Below are positions 10,436-21,260 of a DNA stretch of 64,000 bases, in pieces. A model generated the notes under the pieces. That model did not search any database. It worked only from the letters and a program-made list of their open reading frames with translations, and was not told the DNA's origin. Position 1 is the first letter of the stretch. Every line of letters starts with the position of its first letter. Source of the DNA: Parapristionchus giblindavisi (taxonomy: Eukaryota; Nematoda; Chromadorea; Rhabditida; Diplogasteridae); assembly GCA_943737045.1 (NCBI GenBank), contig CALSFV010000431.1:62001-126000 (forward strand), in the 5' to 3' direction. The position numbers and the translations under genes are program-made.

Positions 10436-11061
10436 ATGAGCTGTTCGTTTGCACTCGAGATGGAGGAGGATCATTATGATGATGAAGGCGAAGAGATGGG
10501 GAAGGTATTCATTCATTTATTCATCTATTTATTCGTCTATTGTTCATTGATTCATTGGCTGACTTACTGATTAACTCACGATTACCGTAATTCCGTAATA
10601 TTTGCTTACCGTAATCTTTTCATATTCGAATGCATTTCTACTATTGCAGATCGTTGAGCGGGGAGATAAGGATACGTGAGATGAGTTTACCGTAACCGGA
10701 TCAATACACCGAGCTGGACTTCGCTTCACCCTCGATTACGGTATGTTGTCTCTAGTATTGTAATCCTTCCGATTCGGTTTTAAAGGGAGCGCCAGTGACG
10801 CCAATTTTATATACAAACGGTTTATCAAGCTTAAAAACAGCTCCATTTCAATAAGCACGTACTGAAAATGGCTGAAACCGGCTTTCAGCTGGTTTCATTT
10901 TATTATATAGTACATTCTTGAATCTCTCCTATAGAACACCATGGGTTGTCATTCTTAGTACATGTTTATAGTTTATTTTACATATTTATTAGAATTATAC
11001 ATTCAATTTTAGGGTTATCAACGAGATGATGGAGATGATCGAAGGTTTGAGGCTACCGTAG
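10436..11061 (+). CDS. Small acidic protein, three-exon model (hypothetical)
   Basis: Exon 1, 10436-10504, encodes MSCSFALEMEEDHYDDEGEE then MGK and ends AAG|GTATTC. Exon 2, 10650-10675, follows CTATTGCAG, encodes IVERGDKD and ends AC|GTGAGA. Exon 3, 11013-11061, follows CAATTTTAG, encodes VINEMMEMIEGLRLP and stops at TAG 11059-11061. Phases agree, giving about 47 residues. There is no recognised domain, and such a short model could be a gene fragment or the 5' end of something longer. The TIR element at 11154 starts just downstream. Confidence 0.4.
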
Positions 11062-11153
11062 TTATCAGCAGCAACTGAGTTAGAAACCGATGACCAAGGA
11101 GGTATATTTCAATTGAATTAATCAATATGTTAATTGTTCTTAACAATGACTCA

Positions 11154-12286
11154 TTTGCCAGAGCGTTATCCCACCGTAGGTACCAGGGCTGGGATTTTTT
11201 GTTTGGTATTTTTTTTTGTTTTTTGGTTTTTTTTGGGTTTTTGAGAATTTTTTGTTTGGTATTTTTTTTGTTTGGTTTTTCTGCAAAAACCAAAAAATTA
11301 CAAAAAAAATCGGATAAAGAAAATTTACACAAATTTGCTTGAAAAGTTAGTTTATGATCAGTTTTGTTGTTCATTTTTCACCGTAAGACAACATTGGTGA
11401 GTGTAATATTACGGAATAGTGTTAAAGAAGGGGATTTTTTTCTTGAGTGATTATACTTGTCAGGCAGGGCTATAGATGACATCTACCTGAATACAAAATC
11501 AATATTATCTCAAATTATGGATACCCGGAATACCGTAATCCGACATGAAAGTTCGTTGTTGCGCCAAGGAAATGCCAGGGACAATGCTGCCTTTCGTTTT
11601 TTTTGAAAGCTGGATATAGAGAAAATCGCAAACGGGAATCCAAACGCTCGTGGTGCGGTTACAAGCGCTGATTACTAACAAGTGTTACACGGGCTACGCC
11701 TTTGGCCTTTCGCATCTATTAGAGAATACAGAATGCCACATAATTGGTCCCACGTTCTACATGATAACAGCGCACCCCATACATTTACATACCCTCACAA
11801 GGTGAGGGTCGACACACTCTATACGGCTCTTTTTAGCATTTGCCCCCTATATGAGGGTCCTTTTTTAAGCTAAAAAATTATAATTCAACCGAAAAATAAC
11901 GAAATCTACCCACTATATAAAAATAAAACGGTGAGGGTGCCTAAAATGTATGCCGCACCCTCAATTTCCTGATTCCCCTACTTTAACTAATCAATAAAAT
12001 GCTGCCGATAACAAATCGACAACGAATTTATCTTCTATGTTTGTTTTAGTTGTTGATTTTAAGAATTTTGACTCTGAATAAAGAATAGTTACTATTTAAA
12101 GTAAGACTAACACGAGATAATGTTAAAATTTTCTCGGAACAGTGGGAAAAATTAATTATTTTATTTTTTTTGGTTTTTTTGGTTGTTTTTTGTTTGGTTT
12201 TTGTTGAACCCAAACAAAAAATTTTTTGGTCGAAATTATTCTTTGTCCCAGCCCTGGTAGGTACCATGGGATAACGCGCTGGAAAT
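11154..12286. mobile_element. 1.1-kb TIR element with poly-T/TTTGG-rich subterminal arms
   Basis: GCGTTATCCCA..GGTACCAGGGCTGGGA at 11160-11192 is matched by the complement TCCCAGCCCTGGTAGGTACC..TGGGATAACGCG ending near 12275. Inside each end are long T-rich tracts with TTTGTTTGG (11190-11285) and the corresponding tract at 12150-12235. No transposase frame was found. The K-rich and F-rich open frames here are products of the homopolymer tracts. The exact target duplication was not resolved. Confidence 0.65.
11778..11952. mobile_element. MITE, same family as 5903-6095, nested
   Basis: CATACATTTACATACCCTC at the left and GAGGGTGCCTAAAATGTATG at the right form inverted ends, with CGCACCC on both sides (11771-11777 and 11954-11960). 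The interior shares TTTTTTAGCTT and CACTATATAAAAATAAA with the other copy, in inverted orientation. Confidence 0.75.
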
Positions 12287-12299
12287 CCTCTTAAACGCA

Positions 12300-12890
12300 A
12301 TGATCACTAAATTTCTTGAGTTTCATGCTTTTCTCTGTCGGTACCCGATCAGATTGAGATGATATGCATGTAATATAGTGCAGTATTGAACGAAATCGCA
12401 TATTATTAAAATCAGTTCTCGTTCTTACTGTAGGTTAAATGGTCTAACTGTCAACTGAAATAATAGCGTAGTTTTTTAAAAGTTTTAATTTCCCCCATTT
12501 TTTGTGTACCCACCCGCATTTTTTGCCGAAAATCTACGTTACCCACCCGCATTTTTTGGGCGTGGGATAACCATGGACCATGTCTGGTGGGCGGGCATTG
12601 CCGCTTGAAATGAAAATCGGGGGATCGGACGCAAAAATCGGTGGGTGGAAGCAAAAAATGGAGCATTTATACGTCATTTTGAGTGATTTTTTTGGAAAAT
12701 CTGGGGTCGGGTGCAAAACATCGGGGGTGTATTGCCGCTAGCGGCAGTGGTGCCCATGCATGCTTCAGTATCTTGGGACATCTTCAAGGTCATGGATACA
12801 TCCTCAGAGATTGTCACTGGTGTTCCAATATTTTTCCGGTTTTCACATGAGTTGAAAGAATCAGTGTACCTATGATATTCTATGAATATA
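12300..12890. other. Unassigned stretch, possibly with a coding remnant on the minus strand
   Basis: 12490-12730 has duplicated TACCCACCCGCATTTTTTG and purine-rich GGGTGGG motifs and looks repetitive. On the minus strand about 12855-12745 reads through SFNSCENRKNIGTPVTISED and VSMTLKMSQDTEACMGTT, which has reasonable composition for protein, but no splice context or family could be established. Confidence 0.3.
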
Positions 12891-13465
12891 CTAGCCGCGC
12901 CTCGCAAGCTCGGCGCGACTATCGGGGGGAAAGAACCCCCCGAACCCCCCCTATAATTTTTTGGTAATGGTAATTGTTTAGCGCTGCGGAAGATGTTAAG
13001 TAGATCAATATGGTATCATGGGAACTAACGCTAAGACTACCATAACTAAAGGAATTTTGCACAGTGTGAATGGTACCTGAATCGATAGAATTTTTAAGTA
13101 TATGATATATCAATATAGTATCACGGGAACAAATGCTAAGATTAAGAGAGAAAAGAAGTGAGAAAAGAGAACAATAAAAATGCATATTAAGACAAGAAGT
13201 TGCGACGATATAGTTGCAATTACTGAATTGCAACTTTTACATAATCACTAAATACATAAGGAGAGATCGATGATACAATAGTTCGATCTATATTGATCTA
13301 CTTAAACATTCTATATATTGAGTTACCATTCACACTCAGTAGTGTTCCTTTACAGTAAAGGCTTTACTTAATGTAATCTTAGCATTTGTTCCCGTGATAC
13401 TATATTGATATATCATATACTTAAAAATTCTATCGATTTAGGTACCATTCACACTGTGCAAAAAA
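12891..13465 (-). mobile_element. Helitron-like element, copy 2
   Basis: The same terminus as at 2484 (plus strand CTAGCCGCGCCTCGCAAGCT, then GGCGCG) starts here, again after ATA. Units with GATCAATATRGTATCAYGGG and related units in inverted orientation follow (13265-13460). The middle segment 13140-13265 is the inverse of 2810-2950, including the palindrome GTTGCAATTCAGTAATTGCAAC-like core. The right end is not resolved. Confidence 0.55.
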
Positions 13466-13484
13466 AAAGGAAAATGAGACCCAT

Positions 13485-13765
13485 TTGCGACCGTTTTAAA
13501 TTTTTTTCTCTCCGATTTGGCTGATAGTTGGTTCATTTATCATAATGAGGGAAAGGAGAAGGCCTAACCGCTTGTTTTCGCCAAATTTGCTCAATTTTTT
13601 TATCCTACAGCGCGAAATTTTTTTCAATCAACTCTAAATGAACCAATCTAGAAGTTAGTGAACAAAATATGTGTGCGAAAACGCCATCTTCTACCTGTTT
13701 TATTCCAAAACTGATTTTTTGGAAGAAAACAGGTAGAAGATGGCGTTTTCGCACATAAATTATTA
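13485..13765. repeat. Inverted arm (left) plus perfect hairpin
   Basis: About 13490-13740 is the complement of 15137-15425, including TTCTCTCCGATTTGG, GAGGGAAAGGAGAAGGC and AACGCCATCTTCTACCTG. At 13670-13750 the stretch TGTGCGAAAACGCCATCTTC is immediately inverted, making a stem of about 30 bases. It is the same family as 185-900. Confidence 0.75.
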
Positions 13766-14059
13766 CAAAAATGACCAAGTCCAATCGAGTGTTTTTTCTC
13801 CACTCCGGTGTTTTTTGCTCGCTGGTCACACCGTTGAGAGGCCAAATCTCGCGGGGTACTCCGCGAGGAGCACCACGGTAGGGAAGAGATGGTGTGCCTC
13901 GCGGGGTGGACGTCAAATCTCGCGGGGCACACCATCCCTTCCACCCCACACCGTCTTCCCACCCCGTGGGGCACACCGTCTAGAGCCACAGATCGCTGGG
14001 TACCCCCACGGCGTACACCACGGAATTGAACTGTGTGCCCCGCAAGTAAAAAATACCGG
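13766..14059. repeat. GC-rich palindromic segment
   Basis: Repeated, partly inverted motifs such as AAATCTCGCGGGG, CTCGCGGGGTACTCCGCGAG and GGCACACC give this segment a base composition unlike its surroundings. Three open frames overlap here on both strands, all generated by the repeats. Probably the core of a small inverted-repeat element. Confidence 0.5.
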
Positions 14060-14181
14060 CATAGGTCGAAAAGTATGTTACAAAGTACCAAGCCTGACCG
14101 GATTTTTAGCAAAAATTTCACAAAAAAAACGAGAAACCTGACCGGGTTTTGAAATCCGATAACCTAACTATTAGACGTATG
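14060..14181. mobile_element. MITE of the CATAGGTCGAAAAGT family, copy 1
   Basis: It starts CATAGGTCGAAAAGT and contains CCAAGCCTGACCGG and AACCTGACCGGGTTTTG. It ends at a degraded complement (AGACGTATG). Better-preserved copies are at 26262-26380 and 26784-26894. The coding fragment starts directly after it. Confidence 0.75.
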
Positions 14182-14850
14182 CCTCCAGCACATCGACAAG
14201 GGACAGCACACTATCAGACCAGAAAAGGTCTCTCAGTACGATTTCGCCCTCGGTCTCTACAAGCGAATGCTCGAGGAAGTGCAGCAAGGAGTGGGGATCG
14301 ATCTTCTCGTTCAGTCTTTCAAGGAGTTCCTTCTGATTATCCCAAGCCGATTCGATGGGCACTGAGGACTACGAAGGGAGGGAAGTACAACCAGAAGGCG
14401 AAGGATCTGGTCACTGCACTTTTCAACGAGTACTACAATGATGCCAAGAAGCTGCGTGCGGAGGTGACCGAGAAAAGAATGAAAGAAAGAGTGGTCATCC
14501 TTCCCGCCGAGAGAATGACCTACGAGCAAATCAAGAACCTCATCAGAACTCTCGTTACAGCGAAGAAGAAGCAACTGGATAGTAACAGAGTGAGGAGCAG
14601 AAGAAGAAGAGCGCTTCTGGATGATTTGTTCATGGATTTGGAGGAGGATGAGATTCAGATCGAGGAGGAGGTCGATGTGGAGGAGGATGATAGAGAGATT
14701 ACTGCTGACGCTGTCTATGATTTCCTTCACAGTGATCTCAAGGAGTATTTCGATGATCCGGATATTTTTTCGATCATTCAGATTCCGATATCGGAAACAT
14801 CGATGAATAGTTTCGTATTTCAAGATGCTTATTTTCCAATGACTCTTTGA
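14182..14850 (+). pseudogene. Frameshifted coding fragment of an unknown acidic/basic protein
   Basis: Two good protein segments lie in different frames. From about 14183 to 14355 one frame encodes LQHIDKGQHTIRPEKVSQYD, FALGLYKRMLEEVQQGVGID and LLVQSFKEFLLIIPSRFDGH, then meets a stop near 14366. From about 14362 another frame encodes ALRTTKGGKYNQKAKDLVTA, a Lys-rich helix, an acidic stretch (DLEEDEIQIEEEVDVEEDD) and ends at TGA 14848-14850. The single 14149-14850 frame is Arg/Ser-rich in its first part, as expected for an out-of-frame reading. I do not recognise the family. A MITE abuts the 5' side and inverted arms lie on both flanks, so this may be a captured or dead gene fragment. Confidence 0.55.
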
Positions 14851-15136
14851 ATATCTAAGATAAACATATTTATATCTTCGCTATTTTATTTGCAGTTTTT
14901 TCCTTTTTTTATAACACTAATAACAAATAATATATGTAAGCAAAACACGTTCTAGAGAGCACATAGCACCATGAATCATTTTTTTTTCATTGTACAGCAA
15001 ATAGAGGAGAAAAAAAGGATTTTCTAGCATATCTTGACCTAAGAAATGTGTGAGTACCTCAATTCGAGGATCGGGAAACATAATCGCCAAATCGTACCTT
15101 TTGTGGAAAAATTTTGAGGAAATTAGCATTTTGTAC

Positions 15137-15425
15137 CCAAAAAAAATCATTTTTTGGAAGAAAACAGGTAGAAGATGGCGTTTTCGCACATACATTTTAT
15201 TGAGTAACTTATAGATTAGTTCATTTCGAGTCGATTGAAAAAAGATTTCGCGCTGTAGGTCAAAATTTGTGTAAGATATGCCTCCCCATTGCGGTAGATC
15301 AAAAAATCGATAAAAAATGCAAATTTGGCGAAAACAAATGGTTACACCTTCTCCTTTCCCTCATTATGATTAATGAACCAAGTATCATCCAAATCGGAGA
15401 GAAAAAAAATTAAAACGGTTGCATG
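15137..15425. repeat. Inverted arm (right), matching 13490-13740
   Basis: Contains AACAGGTAGAAGATGGCGTT, TTTCGAGTCGATTGAAAAAA, TTTGGCGAAAACAAATGGTT and CCAAATCGGAGAGAAAAA in the reverse sense of the left arm. Its outer end (AACAGGAGATCCGTGA) matches the left outer end of copy 1 near 185-205. Either it pairs with the left arm to enclose the coding fragment, or it is an independent partial copy. Confidence 0.7.
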
Positions 15426-15429
15426 GCTT

Positions 15430-16057
15430 TTTTCATTCTAACAGGAGATCCGTGAAATGATGAAGCATTTCTCATTATTGGGGTCATCATTACTAGAGTT
15501 ACTCAAGTTGGATTTCAGATAATCCTGATAGACCCACTTAGAAATCTTGTTTGGAAGCTAACATTGATTTTTTTAAAAGTTTATCATCGAGGGTTAGCGC
15601 GAGGATGTAGACGCTGGTTAGCAGTGGTATCATGTCCATGGACACCACAAGCTAGTCCCTTCGCAGTAGGGTACTCCTCGACTGACAATGAGGCCATATT
15701 CAGACATCTTCACCCTTGCGAAAACCTCCATTCCTGAACAGATACCATAATAGTTGGGCAACGTAAAGTATTCCGAATACTCCGGGGAGAAACAACAGAC
15801 ATCCATTCGCGGAGTTGTACAGTAGAAGGCTACTCTACCTTTAAATCTCCTTCGTAGGATGATCGTCCCGCCACCGTAGTTGAGCTACAGTGGATCGAAC
15901 TCAACGAGATCGTTGTGGTTTATCTCAGGCCCCACATGTGGATATGGTATATTCAAACAACCGAGGTTATGTAAGAACGGCGTAACGCGTCGCGGTGCGC
16001 AGACTAATCGTTTAGTGGCATCCATTCCCCCATCCCATTTGGACAATTTATAGTCAA
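15430..16057. other. Unassigned non-coding stretch
   Basis: Balanced base composition but no convincing exon with splice sites, no RNA gene and no internal repeat. A 62-codon minus-strand frame at 15885-16073 has no recognisable features. Confidence 0.35.
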
Positions 16058-16325
16058 ATCTGACCCATCGCACTTAATCTGACCCACGGAACTGGGTTAC
16101 GGTAGGTTACGGTTGTCAGCGATAGCTAATAATGATATTGCACACGTAGTGGCTGTACCGGTAATTTTTAGTTAAACCTGACCCATCGCACTTAATCTGA
16201 CCCACGGAACTGGATTACGGTAGGTTACGGTAGTCCGCCATAGCTAGTAATCATATTGCGCACGCAGTGGCCATTCCTACAATTTACACTGAAATCTGAC
16301 CCATCGCACTTAATCTGACCAACCG
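16058..16325. repeat. 118-bp tandem repeat, 2.3 copies
   Basis: TGACCCATCGCACTTAATCT recurs at 16061, 16179 and 16297, exactly 118 bases apart. Each unit also has ACGGTAGGTTACGGT and CATATTGC or GATATTGC. Confidence 0.9.
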
Positions 16326-16460
16326 AACGGGCCGCGGGCCGCCTGTTAGACCGTTGTCGGGCCGCCGATACGGGCCGCGGCCGCCTTTTAGACCGCTTTT
16401 CGGGCCGCGGCCGCATTTTAGTCCGTTTTCTCGGGCCGCGGGCCGCGGCCGCCTTTTAGA
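16326..16460. repeat. GC-rich minisatellite (CGGGCCGCGGCCGCCTTTTAG)
   Basis: Four irregular units of GGGCCGCGGCCGC followed by a TTTTAGACCG-type linker lie back to back. The GC content is far above the surroundings. The open frames crossing it on both strands are repeat artefacts. Confidence 0.85.
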
Positions 16461-16620
16461 CTATCCCGTTTATTTATTTATTTCTTCCATCAAATATATA
16501 TTCTTGAACACGTTACTGGCAAAGGAGAAGGGGAGAGATCGATTTTGTTTTCTTGCTCGGCGACAATTTTCAAACGAAGTACATCTATATCACGCTATCT
16601 GAGAAAATCGACATATGTGT

Positions 16621-17917
16621 GGTATTGACGAAAAATGAATTTTCCGGTTTTATGTATGATAATTACAGGCTCCATGAGTGAAGTACATTGGTACTTGGAA
16701 ATATCTTCCAATTGAAAATTCGCATCAGGGGGTGCGTTTGGTGTAGGTTGGCGCTGTTTCCTAATAAGTTTATTTCGAATCCAATCGATTCGGGAGTGGG
16801 CGTAATCGACTCCTTGGCCAATTCTAAGAAACTATTTCCGAGGAGAGTTTTTCGAGCAAAGGTCAACGAACGTTTGAATTGGAAATAAAATTACATTAAA
16901 TTAATTCTCACTATTTTCCCATGGCGAACTACAATTTTTTATTTGCTTAATAGCTTCTACATGTCATTACACATCTTCAATTTAAAAAGTATAATTTTAA
17001 AAAAATTACAAGTTTGTGAACGAATCAATTTTGTTCGCTGTATTCAATTGTGGTGAGGATTGGCGAGGTTTCCTAAAAAGTTTATTTCGAAACCAATCGA
17101 TTCGGGAGTAGGCGCATTCGAATCCTTGTCTAATTCTAAGAAACTATTACTAAGGAGAGTTTTTCGATCAACGGTCAACGAACGCTAATATTGGGAATTT
17201 TCGAAAAAAATGTTTACATTAAATTAATTCTCACTATTTTCCATAATTCTCTCTATGTTGAAGCGATTGAGCAAATAAAAAGTTTACATTCGCCATGGAA
17301 AATGGTGAGAATTAATTTAATGTAAATATTTTTTCGAAAATTCCCAATATCAGCGTTCGTTGACCGTTGATCGAAAAACTCTCCTTAGCAATAGTTTCTT
17401 AGAATTAGACAACGATTCGAATGCGCCCACTACCAAATTGATAGGATTCGAAATAAACTTTTTAGGAAACCTCGCCAATCCTCACCACAATTGAATACAG
17501 CGAACAAAATTGATTCGTTCACAAACTTGTAATTTTTTAAAAATTATACTTTTTAAATTGAAGATGTGTAATGACATGTAGAAGCTATTAAGCAAATAAA
17601 AAATTGTAGTTCGCCATGGGAAAATAGTGAGAATTAATTTAATGTAATTTTTTTTCCAATTCCAACGTTCGTTGACCTTTGCTCGAAAAACTCTCCTCGG
17701 CAATAGTTTCTTAGAATTGGCCAAGGAGTCGATTACGCCCACTCCCGAATCGATTGGATTCGAAATAAACTTATTAGGAAACAGCGCCAAACAACACCAA
17801 ACGCAAACCCTGATGCGAATTTTCAATTGGAAGATATTTCCAAGTACCAATGTACTTCACTCATGGAGCCTGTAATTATCATACATAAAACCGGAAAATT
17901 CATTTTTCGTCAATACC
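16621..17917. mobile_element. 1.3-kb foldback (palindromic) element
   Basis: The left arm beginning GGTATTGACGAAAAATGAAT (16621) is repeated inverted in the right arm ending at 17917. The arms pair for about 620-640 bases around a centre near 17250-17300. Each arm also contains an internal direct duplication (AAGTTTATTTCGAA... at about 16767 and 17079; AAACTATT then AGGAGAGTTTTTCGA at about 16830 and 17141). Open frames at 16688-16888, 16663-16866, 17482-17850 and 17672-17875 are the two strands of the same repeat and are not genes. No target duplication was resolved. Confidence 0.85.
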
Positions 17918-17948
17918 AAGAAAAAAATCGGTTGTTGAATTCTCTCAG

Positions 17949-20900
17949 ATAGTGTGTTCTATATCCGTCATGTACATTCCTCGTAATCAGGTATCGATTG
18001 ATTATTTATTTATTGATTTTATATTATTGTAATTAAAAAATCAATAATGTTCATATATTGATTTTCAGTCAAGAGTAAATCTCAGTAACTGGCAGAATAG
18101 TGTGGTTGACGCACGTGATGTGGAGGTTAACGGAGAGACTGCCAATCATCCTGTAGATGGGGTATGTTTATTTATTTATTTATGTGTTTATTTTTTTCCA
18201 TCAAATGTATATTCATGAACACATTACTGGTAAAGGAGAGGAGTCTCTACGCAATGTGCGACATAATATAATGCACCGCGTTACATTTGCCTTGCGTTCC
18301 TACGCCGTAACCATAGGTGGGCACGCTGAAGAAAAGGCTGTGTACGCAAACCGGGGAATTGTAAGGCAAGGCTATGCGCATGACAATTTTTTTGCTGATT
18401 TGACTGGAAATTTTCCAATTTTTGCGAGGCAAAGCTATGCGCAAGGCCCCGCAAGAGAAGGAAAGGCTGTGTGCGAAAAGAATTCGTTTTCACACACCCA
18501 CCTATGACCTCGAGCAAGTCATATGTAAAGAAGACTGCAGTCGCCCCTACCAAATCTCCAGATAAGAAACCTACCGTAACCGACTCGATTAAGGTTACTG
18601 TAGCGAGTACATCTACTGCTCCCGCACAGAAGACTCGTGCACCGCTCAAGAAACTGGTAAAGAAGGTTGGTTATTGATTTATTTATTTATTTTGTTCTCG
18701 AATCTTCCATTGTTAATGACATAGGCCGAAAAGTACGTTGCGTAGTACGACGTCTGACCGTGATTTTTTTTCCTATGATTAATGCATTCAAATTTCACAG
18801 AGGTTATCATAGTTTGGAATTGGTTTCAAGTATAGTTGAAATGATAATCTAATCAATACTGTGATATTGAAGGAAGATCAGAAGCGCAAAGCGAGATCAG
18901 CGTCGACGACACCATCGTCACTCTCGTCTACCTCCCGTGTGACGCCGGCGTCCTCGCGTACTGGGACTCCCGCTCCACAGAGCACGACAGGCGGTCGAAA
19001 GCGCAAATTGAGTGTGGATGATGGAGCCGCCGGACCATCTGCGAAGAAGAAGCCGAACCGTATTGATTGAGGAGAAATCCCGGTTCCGGCTGCGATTCGA
19101 GCACATATTGACGCTCTTGACAATCCATCGATTGATAGTATCTGGACGGTGAGATTTTCTGTTTTTTTTTCAAAAATTAATAATAATAATATTAATAATA
19201 ATAATTTTATTTCTAAACAGTCCGCAACGCTGGATCAAACGTGTCGAAGAAGGACATTGCTCGTGTATTGAGTGCATCGAGAAGAAGTCTGACACCCAGT
19301 GCCAGACAAGCTACGACATCGATCGAGAAGGAACACAAGATCCTCGAAAAGGTACGGTAGATACAGTAATCAGGAAACAGCACACTGATGACATGCGGTT
19401 GATACAGTAATCTAGAAACGTAGAAATATAAGGTACGGTAGATACACTAATCTAGAAACAGCAGAATGATAAGGTGTGGTAGATAATGTAATCTAGAAAC
19501 AACATGATGATAACATACGGTATATACATTAATCTAGAAACAGTAGAATGACAAGGTATGGTAGACACAGTAATCCTGAAACAGCAGAAAGCAGCGCCCC
19601 ACAAATGGTGGTTACCAATGGTAACTTACCATAATCAGTAAGAAGTGCTGTAGTTGGTAGTATTAGGTGATTGTTGTTTTTCCAATGAACATGAGTGTGT
19701 GTTTCCTGAATTAGGGAAAATTCAAAATATCGATTGATTTCAGTTTGATCTTCACTATGTGGGACGAAAGTATCGTATGACGAAGAAGAGAGATATGCAG
19801 AAACTAGAGGATCCTAAGATCGATGAAGAGGTCGTTTGAATAATTATTTAACCTTTTTTTTGTAAATTTATGAAAATCTCCTAATTTACTTAACATATTA
19901 TGATTGTGTAATGCTCAATTGTTTTTTTAAATGTATTTTGTGAGAATGATTAGATTTAAAAGAAATAACAATATTTAATTCTCTTTGATAGTCGTTGTTC
20001 AGGTGGAAATTCGTGGTAGGACCGAAAATGAGAAAATTTGGAATGCACAGGCGAAGGCAGCTCTCGTCAGTGCAGGAAAGAAGGTGAACAGTTTTCTCAT
20101 TTGTTTATTTTTGTTTTCATCGTGAAAAAAAACGTTCATGAAAAAATCAATATGATTCTAGAAAAATCGTTGGTGGCTTGCGCTCGTTTGTTAATATTAG
20201 GATAAAGGCACACCCAAGCTAATTTGAAACCCTCCGCTCTGACCACACTCTCGCTTTCTCTGCCTACGAGAGAGTGTTGCCAGAATGGAGGGACAATTTT
20301 AGCTTGGGATGCACCTTTAATGTATGCACTGAGAGCAATTTGTGTGAATTAAGGAAGATGATGTTCAGAGAACATTATCCGAAGAGATATCTGCAAGTGG
20401 ATGATGGAGATGGACAGTATACAAAGGATAAGGTTTATTATTTTATTTATTTATTTATTTAATATTATTGTTGCATTTAAAATATTAATACAATTGATTT
20501 TTTGTCATGTTCGCGTAATAATATAGAGGTCGGATTCGGATTATGGTTATAATAGTGTTAACAAAATTTATTTTAGTCAAATAAATGAATAGGTTATAAC
20601 GTACAAGTATAGGTTTGCATGCACATTAAAGTTAGTAAGATGTGAACTTTATTGCATTAATACGTGTGCTTCATTAACGTCTAAATGTATAAAAAAAGTT
20701 GATATTGGGATGATTATTTGTTATTGCAGTTCAACCTCTACATCAATTTGCTTCGTGCATTCGAGTGGCGAATCAACTTCGAGTGCAAGAAGTCCAAGGA
20801 CGGAACATACCCAAGTTCGAGGTACCACTGTTTTTGTAGATGAACTGAAAATGAATGCTGCTGGTGTGATCATAAGTTAGTAATAATAACAACAACAATA

Positions 20901-21221
20901 ATAAAAATAATAATGGTCTCGCCTTTAGTTCTCCTCATATCTCATCAATTCGAAGCTCGTGCAGCGGGCGTTGTCCAAGTCGGGATACGAGCTCGGAACG
21001 TATGAGTTATTGATTTTAAAATTGAATTTTATTTATTGTTTTATCGTTGACTAATTGTGATTGAATAATCTCACAATTTAAATTTTAATTTGTGTGTATT
21101 GTAGATGTTCAAAGAAGTGTGTTGGCGTCGCCTGTCAGCCACCGACAAAAGGAGTGAAGGGACGAGTGTGCGTGTGTTCTGTGGTGAGCCTTATTTATTA
21201 TTTATTTATTTATTATTATTA

Positions 21222-21260
<39 letters not shown>

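Noticed and set aside
11018..11374. Lys/Asn-rich and Phe-rich frames at 11018-11374 and 12046-12300
   Set aside because: They arise from T/A homopolymer tracts in the arms of a TIR element.
13605..14141. Three overlapping open frames of 120-160 codons
   Set aside because: They cross the inverted arm and GC-rich palindrome in different frames and strands; Pro/Gly/Arg-rich composition is that of the repeat.
15600..15690. Stretch GCAGTGGTATCATGTCC resembling the start of a U4-like snRNA
   Set aside because: Similarity is limited to a few bases; the rest, including a Sm site and stem-loops, could not be matched.
15870..15910. GATCGAACTCAAC as a possible tRNA T-loop
   Set aside because: No acceptor stem, anticodon arm or box A at the right distance on either strand.
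16663..17875. Open frames of 60-122 codons on both strands
   Set aside because: They are mirror images generated by the foldback arms, each the complement of another frame.
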